Shown here piece by piece: positions 6,441-13,446 of a DNA stretch of 19,632 nt. Within the stretch, counting starts at the first letter, position 1, and every line of letters starts with the position of its first letter. The notes beneath the pieces were generated by a model. It saw only the letters and a list, made by a program, of their open reading frames with translations. It ran no database searches and was not told the origin of the DNA. Origin of the DNA: UMGS1484 sp045661365 (GTDB lineage Bacteria > Bacillota > Clostridia > Oscillospirales > Acutalibacteraceae); contig JAZRFL010000055.1 of the NCBI GenBank assembly GCA_045661365.1, forward strand, positions 1 through 19,632, written 5' to 3'. The position numbers and the translations under genes were made by a program.

Positions 6441-6781
6441 AGTTGGACGAGGACGTTAGGGTAAGGATTGTTGACCGCGAGAAGAATTACCTACGGGAGA
6501 ACAACGTCCCGTTCCGCTTCATCAAGGTTAGGGGAGGATACCCTATAATAATCGTGGAATCGGACATCCTTTACGACATATACGACCGTCATTTATTCGG
6601 CGATACTCTGAACGGTCGCTACATCGCACAGTCTGAAAAAGGATGGATAGCATACTGTCACATCGACGGCCAGACGCGCATAAATCTGTCTGAAAAACTG
6701 ACGGAAGTAAACGCGACGAGGTTCGTATTGGGTGAGACTATCGGACACGCCCCCCGCAGGGGACGTTACGCGATGACGTGA
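6437..6781 (+). CDS. Unknown small soluble protein, 114 aa
   Basis: An unrecognised, probably alpha/beta protein with charged N-terminus (MKLDEDVRVRIVDREKNYL) and strands such as YPIIIVESDILYDIYD. The start ATG overlaps the preceding TGA (ATGA), so translation is likely coupled. Its upstream region is the perfect inverted repeat GGGGGTCCCCC (6425-6435) rather than a normal ribosome site, which supports re-initiation after the upstream gene. An open frame extending back to 6356 lies inside the upstream gene. Confidence 0.7.
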   Translation: MKLDEDVRVRIVDREKNYLRENNVPFRFIKVRGGYPIIIVESDILYDIYDRHLFGDTLNGRYIAQSEKGWIAYCHIDGQTRINLSEKLTEVNATRFVLGETIGHAPRRGRYAMT

Positions 6782-6785
6782 TCCC

Positions 6786-7679
6786 GTGACACAACCCCAA
6801 TGCAGATCATGGGACAATGCTACGTCCAGTCTCATACGGAAGATGGTCGTCTCTGACGTCTTCACCCCGGCGACGATACGCTTCTATCGTTATCAATGCG
6901 CCATCGTGGGTAAGAGATTGAAGAACGCCCATGGCGAGGATTATACACCAAGGGACGTGACCAAGGCCCACGTCGTCGCCTTCATGCGCTCCATGAGGGA
7001 CGAGGGATTATGCGTTACGACCCAACGCGGATACATCGTCGCGCTGAAAAGATTGTGCCAGCATTGTCGCAATCCCGTATTTGACGGATTGGATATAGCA
7101 TGGTCCGAGGATACCAGGCAGAATGTGCGCTGGCTATCGCCCATCGAAGCGAAACGTCTATTGGCAGCTCCAATGACATCGTCCGAGAACTTGGTAGTTA
7201 CGCTCATGTTGTGCATGGGTCTCCGTCGCATTGAGGTTATCAGACTGAACGTGACCGACATCGGGGACGGCTGGATTAACGTAACCGGGAAGGGACGTTT
7301 AGGAGGGAAGTTAAGGACCGTTCCGTTCCATCCGCGCTTCGGTCCCGTATTGGCAAGATGGATGAAGAAACGTAGCGAAATCGTGGGAACGTCACGCGAG
7401 GACGCTCTTTTAGTATACAGACACGGGAAGAAGGTCAGCAGGTATTCAACGTCGGGATCGGCCATCGACAACATGATTCGTACCGTCGGATACCGCGCAG
7501 ATATAGACGTCTCATGTCACACATTGAGAAGGACGTTCGGGAGGTCCCTTTGGCGCGCAGGGGTCCCCGTGGAGACCATCGCACGCATTTTAGGCCATGT
7601 ATCGACCGTCCAGACATTACGCTATATCGGCGTAAACATGGACGATATGATTGGCGCGATGAACAAATTGGAATTTTGA
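6786..7679 (+). CDS. int: Tyrosine recombinase/integrase (XerA/SSV-type)
   Basis: A 297-residue site-specific recombinase. An N-terminal SAM-like core-binding region (about 25-105) is followed by the catalytic domain with the complete active set: Arg147 in GLRRIEV, Lys169 in TGKGR, His245 and Arg248 in HTLRR, His271 in LGH and nucleophile Tyr280 in LRYIG. Length and motif spacing match archaeal XerA and viral integrases. It would integrate the circular genome into the host chromosome or resolve multimers. Start is GTG at 6786, preceded by GTGATCC, which overlaps the previous stop. No tRNA-derived attachment site was recognisable in or beside it, and unlike SSV1-type integrases there is no visible sign that the gene is split on integration. 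Confidence 0.93.
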   Translation: MTQPQCRSWDNATSSLIRKMVVSDVFTPATIRFYRYQCAIVGKRLKNAHGEDYTPRDVTKAHVVAFMRSMRDEGLCVTTQRGYIVALKRLCQHCRNPVFDGLDIAWSEDTRQNVRWLSPIEAKRLLAAPMTSSENLVVTLMLCMGLRRIEVIRLNVTDIGDGWINVTGKGRLGGKLRTVPFHPRFGPVLARWMKKRSEIVGTSREDALLVYRHGKKVSRYSTSGSAIDNMIRTVGYRADIDVSCHTLRRTFGRSLWRAGVPVETIARILGHVSTVQTLRYIGVNMDDMIGAMNKLEF

Positions 7680-7689
7680 ACGTGATAAA

Positions 7690-8475
7690 ATGGATATAAT
7701 ATCTATTGAGAGAAGAGAGACGCGGGAAAGGATAAACGTCCCCATGACCGACCCAATCTACATCATAGACTTGGAGACGACTGGACTGGACGGATACCCG
7801 GATAACCATGTCGTCGAGATTGGGATAGCCGAATTTAATCAGATGACGGGAGACATACGCGCCGTCTATGATGCGGTGATCCATGTCCCCAACATACGGG
7901 AGATTAACGAAAACACCGTGGAGAGGGACGGAACGAAGGGTTGTTGGGTATTCAACCATACGTCTCTGACAGTGGAGGACGTGGAGAACGGAAGACCATT
8001 GGAGGAAGTCGTCAAGGAAGTACGCGAGCTGCTTAACGGTAAAGCAGTATCCGCATACAACATCCCGTTCGATTTTGACAAATTCCTGGATAAATGCCCC
8101 TGGCATATCGACGAGATTACCGAACGTCGCCAGGATGTAGCGGAAGTCGCCAAGAAGGTAATAGTATCTCTCATGAAGAGAGACAAATACATTCCCGACG
8201 CGGAATTGAGAGAGAGGGTAAGATCATACCATGAGAGATACCCCGAAGGCATATTCCGTTCGGAGGACGCCTACAAGATTCTATGTAATGACGACCCCGC
8301 AGGGATAGGGAAGGTCCAGAAACACCGCGCATTGGACGACGCGATAAGAGAAGCTTGGATCATGAAACGCGCTTCAAGGACCATGGCGGTAGCGTACATA
8401 TCGGATTGGTTATTCCGCATGTTCAACCCGTCGTTCTCAAACATGGACATGCTGGACAAGGGTGATTTACTATGA
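7690..8475 (+). CDS. DEDDh 3'-5' exonuclease (DnaQ-like), 261 aa
   Basis: All DEDDh motifs are present: Asp27/Glu29 in IIDLETTG (Exo I), the Exo II region SAYNIPFDFDKF with Asp128 (and Asn124), and His212/Asp216 in HRALDDA (Exo III). The fold matches the proofreading exonuclease family of DNA polymerase III epsilon and RNase T, although the protein is longer because of an insertion before Exo III and a C-terminal tail. No polymerase is encoded nearby, so a free nuclease in DNA repair, recombination, nucleotide salvage or attack on host nucleic acid is more likely than proofreading. The ATG follows GTGATAAA; a Met at residue 19 is an alternative start that keeps all motifs. Confidence 0.9.
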   Translation: MDIISIERRETRERINVPMTDPIYIIDLETTGLDGYPDNHVVEIGIAEFNQMTGDIRAVYDAVIHVPNIREINENTVERDGTKGCWVFNHTSLTVEDVENGRPLEEVVKEVRELLNGKAVSAYNIPFDFDKFLDKCPWHIDEITERRQDVAEVAKKVIVSLMKRDKYIPDAELRERVRSYHERYPEGIFRSEDAYKILCNDDPAGIGKVQKHRALDDAIREAWIMKRASRTMAVAYISDWLFRMFNPSFSNMDMLDKGDLL

Positions 8476-8576
8476 AGGAATGTTCAAATCACAATGGGAC
8501 CACCATTACCCCCCTGGCTCATGGCAGCTTCGGACAGTCGCGCGTCACCCTGCTTTTAGGGGGTGATTTTCAGTGA
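8472..8576 (+). CDS. 34-residue small ORF or leader peptide
   Basis: A short frame beginning MKECSNHNG, with ATG overlapping the exonuclease stop and GGTGATTT just upstream, so it is likely translated. The product has no recognisable features. Its RNA can form two competing stems: CCCCCT (8510-8515) with AGGGGG (8558-8563), and TCACCC (8545-8550) with GGGTGA (8561-8566). Both bury the ribosome site of the next gene. It may therefore act as a leader that couples or gates downstream translation. It may also be a dispensable peptide. Confidence 0.45.
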   Translation: MKECSNHNGTTITPLAHGSFGQSRVTLLLGGDFQ

Positions 8577-8749
8577 CCGAACACAACACCCCATACGATT
8601 GTAGAACGTGCGCTCATTCGAATTACGACAACAAGGTTGTCTTCGAATGTGAGTTTGTCCCCGGAAAGAGATACCGCCCGCGCCGTTGTCGTGAATACGA
8701 TATGGACCCGAAATTCGCGTCCGAAGCGAAGTCAATCAAGGGGGTATGA
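8573..8749 (+). CDS. Small Cys-rich (zinc-binding) protein, 58 aa
   Basis: Begins with GTG overlapping the previous TGA, with GGGGGTGAT as ribosome site. The sequence has DCRTC near residues 11-15, a Cys in FECEF and a Cys in RRCREYD, giving four cysteines in a C-x2-C ... C ... C layout that would suit one zinc ion. The family is not recognised. It is one of several tiny Cys-rich proteins spaced through the long operon; such proteins in viruses are often regulators or anti-defence factors, but nothing here proves this. Confidence 0.62.
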   Translation: MTEHNTPYDCRTCAHSNYDNKVVFECEFVPGKRYRPRRCREYDMDPKFASEAKSIKGV

Positions 8750-8752
8750 CCC

Positions 8753-8920
8753 ATGGCCGGAGAGTTATCGAAGGCCGTCATGGTCGAATTTGCGGAGAGA
8801 TTTACGGCCCTGGAAGCAGGGGAAGACATTACCCCCCCATTGTCATTTAGGGGAAAGGGTTGTTCCCCTACCGTTGTGCAAAATGGGGAAGACATAGTAG
8901 GGAGTGTTCCCCATGTCTGA
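8753..8920 (+). CDS. Small protein of unknown function, 55 aa
   Basis: A frame from ATG 8753, three bases after the preceding stop, beginning MAGELSKAVMVEFAERF, which would form an amphipathic helix, followed by a Pro/Gly-rich tail. Its end overlaps the start of the winged-helix gene by eight bases. Upstream, GGGGGTATGAC is only a weak ribosome site, so re-initiation from the upstream gene is the likely route. Evidence that it is real rests on the tight gene packing. Confidence 0.45.
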   Translation: MAGELSKAVMVEFAERFTALEAGEDITPPLSFRGKGCSPTVVQNGEDIVGSVPHV

Positions 8921-9995
8921 CGCTGACGACATCGCCTACATGGAGGTCCTTTTAGACCTCATTCGCAAGCGCGGATCAATGACCGCGAACGGATGTGCCA
9001 GACTCACACACAAGAAGCATGAGACCGCCAAGAGAGTATTGTCAAAGATGGTCGAAAACGGACTGTTATACACGAAACCCTACGGGAAGACGACTTACTA
9101 CGTCCTCATGCCCAACGCCCGCACTATGCCAGACCCCCAAAAATGGGAATATTTGGGGAAGGCCAAAGACAATGGGTATGGTCGTGGTATGTCAATCCCC
9201 CGTTTTTGTCGTGCAGCTCAACGTCTCGAAGTGATCCCTCAACCCGGCTTCGTCTGTCACCCATCGACGCGGGGGAAGAATCTCAATAGGGAATGGATGC
9301 GCGCCCATCATAACGGGGAGTATCAGATAGCCATTGAGAAGACAGGGTCCATGAAGACGACGGACTACTTCGCGGATACGGACATTCGCGTTCAGTGGGA
9401 GACCAAGGGACTCAATACGAACGTGGCATGCCACGGAAAGATATTCCTTCATGACGACGTTCGTCCCTGGACTGTAAGGACCGTATCGACGAAGGAAGGG
9501 ACCTTCAAGACGCTATCAATCCGCGTACATGCCAGGTATGTCTATCACATAGACAGTTATGAGACCGCCGAAGCGGAGTTCAGACAACAGGTATTCGACG
9601 TCGTGGGAGTCCTCGAACGCGGAGGATGGTCATTCGACAAGACCACGATTGAGAGGAAGGGAGACATCCATCGCGCCTACAATGACGTCAATCTGGGAAA
9701 GACCGTCGGAGACTATCACCAATGCGACGGTGACGAATTGCATTATGACCATTCCCACGGGACCCCCGAAGCGGAGGTATACGGGAATTGCGACCCGTCG
9801 GACGTCGAAATAATGGTGAAGCTGCCGACGATCATTCGTTCCTTCGGAGAGTCATTGGTTGAAATTCAGCGCAACATGACCCTCATGTTGGACATTCAAT
9901 CGAAGACAGTACAGATGATGTCCCCGCCGATAAACAATGATCCCGTCGCTACCGCGACCATATTCCAGGGAGGTAATATGTATGGCCGTCTCTGA
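8913..9995 (+). CDS. Winged-helix DNA-binding protein, 360 aa
   Basis: Residues 8-66 form a winged helix-turn-helix (helices EVLLDLIRKRG, ANGCARLTHK, HETAKRVLSKMVENG, then a wing GLLYTKPYGKTTYYVL), of the type that binds promoters or origins. The remaining 290 residues are unrecognised; a region near 240-290 is rich in Asp, His and Cys (HQCDGDELHYDHSHG), and a C-terminal amphipathic helix (about 308-335) may oligomerise. I chose ATG 8913, eight bases after AGGGAG; the GTG at 8904 is too close. It could be a transcription regulator or a replication initiator, and since no other Rep candidate is present the latter deserves testing. Confidence 0.75.
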   Translation: MSDADDIAYMEVLLDLIRKRGSMTANGCARLTHKKHETAKRVLSKMVENGLLYTKPYGKTTYYVLMPNARTMPDPQKWEYLGKAKDNGYGRGMSIPRFCRAAQRLEVIPQPGFVCHPSTRGKNLNREWMRAHHNGEYQIAIEKTGSMKTTDYFADTDIRVQWETKGLNTNVACHGKIFLHDDVRPWTVRTVSTKEGTFKTLSIRVHARYVYHIDSYETAEAEFRQQVFDVVGVLERGGWSFDKTTIERKGDIHRAYNDVNLGKTVGDYHQCDGDELHYDHSHGTPEAEVYGNCDPSDVEIMVKLPTIIRSFGESLVEIQRNMTLMLDIQSKTVQMMSPPINNDPVATATIFQGGNMYGRL

Positions 9996-10647
9996 AATGA
10001 GAGTCGCGTTATACGCGCGCGTATCCACGGACAACCACGGACAGGACCCCGACAACCAGTTATTCATCCTACGGGACATAGCGAAGAATCGCGGATACGT
10101 CGTCGTCGGAGAGTACATAGATTACGCGTCCGGGAAGGACCCCAACCGTCCTCAATGGAAGACGGTAATGGCATTGGCCAACGACAGGAAGATTGACGGC
10201 ATATTCGCGCTACGTCTCGACAGGGTCATGCGTTCGGTCCAGCATTTATGTGCGACCATCGACCAACTGGTAGCAGCTGACGTCAAACTGTTATTCTCGG
10301 ACATGTCATTCGACCCGAAGGACCCTACTTCGATGCTGACAATCAATTTCCTATCAGCCATCGCGGAATGGGAGAGACAGATTAATTCCCGCCGTACCAA
10401 GGAAGGATTGGAAGCAAGGAAGAAGAAAGGCGTACAACTCGGAAAGAAGCGTCGCGACGACATCCCTATCATGCAGATTGCCCGCATGAGAGCCGAAGGT
10501 GTCTCATGGTACTCAATCTCGAAGGTACTCGGTATTCCCCGTACTACGATCAATGACCGCAGGAAGGAGATAGAGGACATCGTCGCAAGACTGACGGATA
10601 ACGTACCGCCGTCCGTCATAGTGACGGATAAGGGGGGGTCGGAATGA
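9982..10647 (+). CDS. Small serine recombinase (resolvase/invertase), 221 aa
   Basis: The catalytic domain shows YARVST with nucleophile Ser15, DNQLFILRDIA, the conserved region DGIFALRLDRVMRS, and helix E region LSAIAEWERQINSRRTKEGL. A C-terminal helix-turn-helix (about 165-200, VSWYSISKVLGIPRTTINDR) binds the crossover site. The length is typical of the small resolvase/invertase class, not the large integrases. ATG 9982 is preceded by GGGAGGTAA; an upstream frame lies inside the winged-helix gene. As a second recombinase beside a tyrosine integrase it could resolve multimers, invert a segment or support integration. I found no convincing pair of crossover sites. Confidence 0.92.
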   Translation: MAVSEMRVALYARVSTDNHGQDPDNQLFILRDIAKNRGYVVVGEYIDYASGKDPNRPQWKTVMALANDRKIDGIFALRLDRVMRSVQHLCATIDQLVAADVKLLFSDMSFDPKDPTSMLTINFLSAIAEWERQINSRRTKEGLEARKKKGVQLGKKRRDDIPIMQIARMRAEGVSWYSISKVLGIPRTTINDRRKEIEDIVARLTDNVPPSVIVTDKGGSE

Positions 10648-10850
10648 CGGCCCGCAGTATAAATACCGAAGGGGACAGGGACGGTATGACGGTAATCGAA
10701 CGTCAACCGTCATACTGTCACGACATTTGCGACGCATGTTACAACTGTCTTCGCGGTCAGAAAGGACTATGCCGTTGGGATGGTCACGGCATGAGACAGT
10801 ATGACCGTCCGTTCGAATGGCTGGAAGAATCTTCGGGGGTGATCCAATGA
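10644..10850 (+). CDS. Small Cys-rich protein, 68 aa
   Basis: The ATG overlaps the recombinase stop (ATGA). Residues 25-43 contain five cysteines in CHDICDACYNC and GLC, an arrangement that would bind zinc or an iron-sulfur cluster; no family recognised. A TATA-like TATAAATA at 10658-10665 lies about 25 bases before the in-frame ATG at 10686, so a shorter 54-residue leaderless product keeping all cysteines is possible. Its stop overlaps the start of the next gene. Confidence 0.6.
   Translation: MTARSINTEGDRDGMTVIERQPSYCHDICDACYNCLRGQKGLCRWDGHGMRQYDRPFEWLEESSGVIQ
10658..10665 (+). promoter_or_regulatory. Possible internal promoter TATA box
   Basis: TATAAATA placed 24-25 bases before the internal ATG at 10686, the same geometry as the leaderless promoters elsewhere in this genome. 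The following GGGGACAGGGACG only weakly resembles the late box. Chance occurrence within a coding sequence cannot be excluded. Confidence 0.35.
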
Positions 10851-11434
10851 AGACCATCGCCGAAGTGGAGGAATGGTTTTCCAAGTACGTCCAACGCGAA
10901 GAAGACCGCGACCTTCAATTGTCTCATGCGAAGCGCGGTTATTGGGGAGGGTACGAATATAGCAATCCAAGCGTCTCATTGGAGGACGTCAGTACCTATC
11001 TCGTCACCGACGCACAGGGTAACGTCATGCGTTCCCTTACCATCGACAACAGAAACCTCGATGGAATGTCGGAGGATGAATTGTTTGAATGGATATTCTC
11101 GCAGGGGAAGGAGAAGGAATGGTTTATCACATGCACCCGTACCCAAGTGGAGGAACGGACGATATTCAACCCGGACGTCCTCGCAGAGAAGATAGAGAAT
11201 CACGTCACCGAAGCAGAATCCCGGCGCGATCAATACATCACGGAGATACGCAGGAAGAAGGCCCATTACGACAGATGGCGTGAAGCGTGCGCGTGGGCAA
11301 AAGAGAACGGGGTAAAGTACGTCTCGGAGAGGTACAACAAGTTCGATACTATCCGCAGGAACGTAATCAAGGCGGGACTGGTTGAGAAGTGGAACGAATT
11401 GTATCCCGAATTTGCTATCAAGGGGGGATACTGA
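10847..11434 (+). CDS. Unknown helical charged protein, 195 aa
   Basis: An unrecognised soluble protein rich in Glu, Lys, Arg and Trp. The C-terminal half (about 105-170) is long-helical and could form a coiled coil (EKIENHVTEAESRRDQYITE and the following RRKKAHYDRWREACAW). The ATG at 10847 is preceded by GGGGGTGATCCA, the strong extended ribosome site, and overlaps the previous stop. It precedes the cytosine methyltransferase genes and might be a partner or accessory protein of these, but the sequence does not show it. Confidence 0.72.
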   Translation: MKTIAEVEEWFSKYVQREEDRDLQLSHAKRGYWGGYEYSNPSVSLEDVSTYLVTDAQGNVMRSLTIDNRNLDGMSEDELFEWIFSQGKEKEWFITCTRTQVEERTIFNPDVLAEKIENHVTEAESRRDQYITEIRRKKAHYDRWREACAWAKENGVKYVSERYNKFDTIRRNVIKAGLVEKWNELYPEFAIKGGY

Positions 11435-11445
11435 CGCCTATCCGC

Positions 11446-12201
11446 ATGATAGAGTTGTTTGCTGGTATCGGCGCGACTCACGAAGCTATGACCGAATTGG
11501 GTATCCCCGTGGAGATAGTCGGTATCGCGGAGATTGACAGGAACGCGGTCAAGGGATACGAAGCGATCCATGGCCCGGTGAAGAATCTCGGAGACGTGAC
11601 CAAGATTGGCCGCTTACCCGATTGTGACCTAATCACATATTCCTGGCCATGTCAGTCGGTCTCAATCGCTGGCCATCAGACGGGCATGAGAGAGGGTTCG
11701 GGTACTACGTCGTCCCTGCTATGGGAGGTAGGACGTCTTCTCGATGAAATGAGAGAGAGAGACGCGCTACCAGAGATATTGGTCGCGGAGAACGTGGACG
11801 CCGTACTCAATAAGCGCAACATAGGTGAGTTCATGCGCTGGACCAACAAATTGAGTGACCTCGGATACACGTCGTCCTATCAGATCATGAACGCGAAGGA
11901 CTACGGGACCCCCCAGAATCGGAGAAGGATGTTCATGGTATCCTCGCTGACCCTGGGTAAGTTCGTATTCCCCGTTCCATGCCCCGACGGGCGCGTTCTC
12001 ATGGACGTACTCGAAGAGGACGTGGACGAATCCTACTATCTGTCAGAGAAGCGTCTCGCGACGTTCCAGGCGCATAGGGAAAGATGTCTCGCGAAGGGCA
12101 ACAACTTCGGTTTCAGAGTCAAGGACCCAGAGAGAGAGAGAGCATCGACCGTAACGAACAAGCCGGACCGTTATTCGGCCAACTTCATCCAGTGTAGGTG
12201 A
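11446..12201 (+). CDS. C5-cytosine DNA methyltransferase, alpha subunit (catalytic half)
   Basis: A 251-residue protein with the N-terminal motifs of C5-methyltransferases: motif I FAGIG (5-9, SAM binding), motif IV PCQ with nucleophile Cys69, motif VI ENV (115-117), and motif VIII QNRRR (157-161). It ends at a TGA before motifs IX and X, which are encoded by the next gene in another frame. The two together add up to a full enzyme that would methylate cytosine in viral DNA, protecting it from host restriction. The ATG at 11446 places motif I almost at the N-terminus, as is common; a CTG at 11431 is an alternative start. Confidence 0.88.
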   Translation: MIELFAGIGATHEAMTELGIPVEIVGIAEIDRNAVKGYEAIHGPVKNLGDVTKIGRLPDCDLITYSWPCQSVSIAGHQTGMREGSGTTSSLLWEVGRLLDEMRERDALPEILVAENVDAVLNKRNIGEFMRWTNKLSDLGYTSSYQIMNAKDYGTPQNRRRMFMVSSLTLGKFVFPVPCPDGRVLMDVLEEDVDESYYLSEKRLATFQAHRERCLAKGNNFGFRVKDPERERASTVTNKPDRYSANFIQCR

Positions 12202-12205
12202 TCCA

Positions 12206-12781
12206 ATGGACTCGATAAAGTATCCCTGCGATACGAAACAGGGTTTTATGGAAGCCAGCGTCGGAGACGGGTTGGTAATGGAACGTCCTCACAAGGCACG
12301 CGGGACCGTTCAGAAAGGCATATCGCCTACCCTTACTACTGGAAGGGGGGGGGGGGGTTGTGGTACTGTGACTGAATCGACGGTATGGTTCAACGGTTCG
12401 AAGCCGAACGGCCTGGAAGAATGTAACGTCGGAGACGGGGTCAAGGTATACCCCAATCCCGCCAGGGAAGGTAGCGCGGGGACCGTTCAGAGACAGTCTT
12501 CGAACGCTATCAATACTCACCATGGAGGGGGCGGGGGAGTCGTCGAAAAGGACCTGCGGATACGCTATCTGACCCCGCGTGAATGTCTGCGCCTTCAAGC
12601 GTTCCCCGATCCCGCCATAGACAGACTCATGGCCGTACTCGGAAAGAGCGCGCTATACAAGGTAGCAGGTAATTCCATCGCGGTATGTTGTCTGAAAGCA
12701 ATATTCAAGGGAATATTCATCGACAAATCTTTTGAGAAAACAGGTCGGCAGCTATCCCTTAATTCGTGGGTGATCGAATGA
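12206..12781 (+). CDS. C5-cytosine DNA methyltransferase, beta subunit (target recognition, motifs IX-X)
   Basis: A 191-residue protein holding the missing C-terminal part of the enzyme: motif IX RYLTPRECLRLQAFPD (120-135) and motif X GNSIAV (155-160). The first 115 residues would be the target-recognition region and contain a duplicated unit, VGDG ... GTVQ ... Gly-rich ... (about 19-55 and 75-113). Its start has AGGTGATCCAATGG, the same strong ribosome site as the gene at 5811, so it is a separately translated subunit, as in the known M.AquI alpha/beta enzyme, and not a simple frameshift. A G13 tract (codons about 47-51) lies before motifs IX-X, so length changes would switch the enzyme off. 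Confidence 0.83.
   Translation: MDSIKYPCDTKQGFMEASVGDGLVMERPHKARGTVQKGISPTLTTGRGGGGCGTVTESTVWFNGSKPNGLEECNVGDGVKVYPNPAREGSAGTVQRQSSNAINTHHGGGGGVVEKDLRIRYLTPRECLRLQAFPDPAIDRLMAVLGKSALYKVAGNSIAVCCLKAIFKGIFIDKSFEKTGRQLSLNSWVIE
12345..12357 (+). repeat. G13 homopolymer in methyltransferase beta subunit
   Basis: Thirteen consecutive G encode part of the stretch TGRGGGGCG. At this length the frame stays open through motifs IX and X; loss or gain of one or two G would truncate the subunit before them. Tracts of this length are typical contingency loci. Confidence 0.85.
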
Positions 12782-12918
12782 AGGACGTTACGGAGATATG
12801 CCATTATTGTTCCCAATACGAAGATGGCCAGTGTGAATGTTGCGACTGCAAAAAATGCCGTGACTGTCCAATGCCCCGGAAAGTAATCCTCAACGTATAC
12901 GGGAGGGAAAGAGAATGA
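12778..12918 (+). CDS. Very Cys-rich miniprotein, 46 aa
   Basis: The ATG overlaps the stop of the beta subunit and is preceded by GGGTGATCGA. The sequence contains nine cysteines in 23 residues (C-x2-C, then CECCDCKKCRDC), enough for two zinc ions or a cluster; no family recognised. Its stop overlaps the start of the adenine methyltransferase, so it sits between two DNA-modification genes and is likely co-translated with them. It could be a specificity or regulatory partner, but there is no direct evidence. Confidence 0.65.
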   Translation: MKDVTEICHYCSQYEDGQCECCDCKKCRDCPMPRKVILNVYGRERE

Positions 12919-13443
12919 CTAACATCGTAGCCAGTCTGCAAATATCCCAGAATCCCGAATGGCCAACGCCCCAACACGTCTTCGATACGCTGGACGCGGA
13001 ATTTCATTTTACATTGGACGTCTGCGCGAACGCTGACAACCATAAATGTGAAAGGTATTTCGATGAAGCCACGGACGGACTGAAACAAGATTGGCAAGGG
13101 GAAGTCTGCTGGATGAATCCCCCTTACGGACGGCCCATATCCCAATGGGTTCGGAAGGCAGCTCAAACGGCCCCGCCGGGGGGGGGGGACAATCGTAGTC
13201 GGACTGTTACCCAATCGGACGGATACCAAATGGTTCCTGGATGTCATGAAGGCGTCGGAGATACGCATAGTCCACGGACGTCTCGCCTTCGGAGACGGCA
13301 TGGGGACCGCGCCCTTCGGGTCCATAATCGCGGTATGGGGTACGCCCCATACCCCGGTGGTCAGTATGACGTCCTTTAAGGAAGGACCCAAGACAGTAGA
13401 TTGGTCGCGCTGGATAGAAAACGGATTACAGATGGAGGAATGA
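12915..13443 (+). CDS. Phage-type N6-adenine DNA methyltransferase (Dam family), frameshifted at poly-G
   Basis: The first frame (12915 to about 13188) encodes WPTP (16-19), DVCAN (35-39) and the catalytic NPPY (68-71), the pattern of the phage Dam-type methyltransferases. At a run of eleven G (13178-13188) the frame switches: the rest of the family sequence (GTIVVGLLPNRTDTKWFLDV, then IRIVHGRLAFG, and APFGSIIAVW) lies in another frame ending at 13443. Removing one G joins both parts into a 175-residue protein of normal family length. In the assembled sequence the enzyme is thus OFF, producing a 154-residue product with a nonsense tail ending at 13379. This is either phase variation or a homopolymer error; the coding signal on both sides is intact, so it is not a decaying pseudogene. 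Confidence 0.88.
13178..13188 (+). repeat. G11 homopolymer, switch point of the adenine methyltransferase
   Basis: Eleven G follow GCCCCGCC. Ten (or thirteen) G would give the full-length methyltransferase; eleven gives a truncated one. The tract falls within a Pro-Gly-Gly linker immediately after the catalytic NPPY region, so its length is tolerated while controlling the frame. Confidence 0.88.
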
Positions 13444-13446
13444 GAA

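Noticed and set aside
7435..8106. 223-codon minus-strand frame opposite integrase and exonuclease
   Set aside because: The plus strand carries complete catalytic motif sets for two known enzymes; the minus frame is a shadow.
8480..8505. TTCAAATC followed by ACCACCA, reminiscent of a tRNA 3' end (attachment site)
   Set aside because: The flanking bases do not form the T-stem, and no acceptor stem partner is present, so it is not a tRNA fragment.
12180..12210. Cytosine methyltransferase break as a read-through UAG (pyrrolysine) codon
   Set aside because: The alpha subunit ends in TGA, not TAG, and the beta subunit is in another frame with its own ribosome site.
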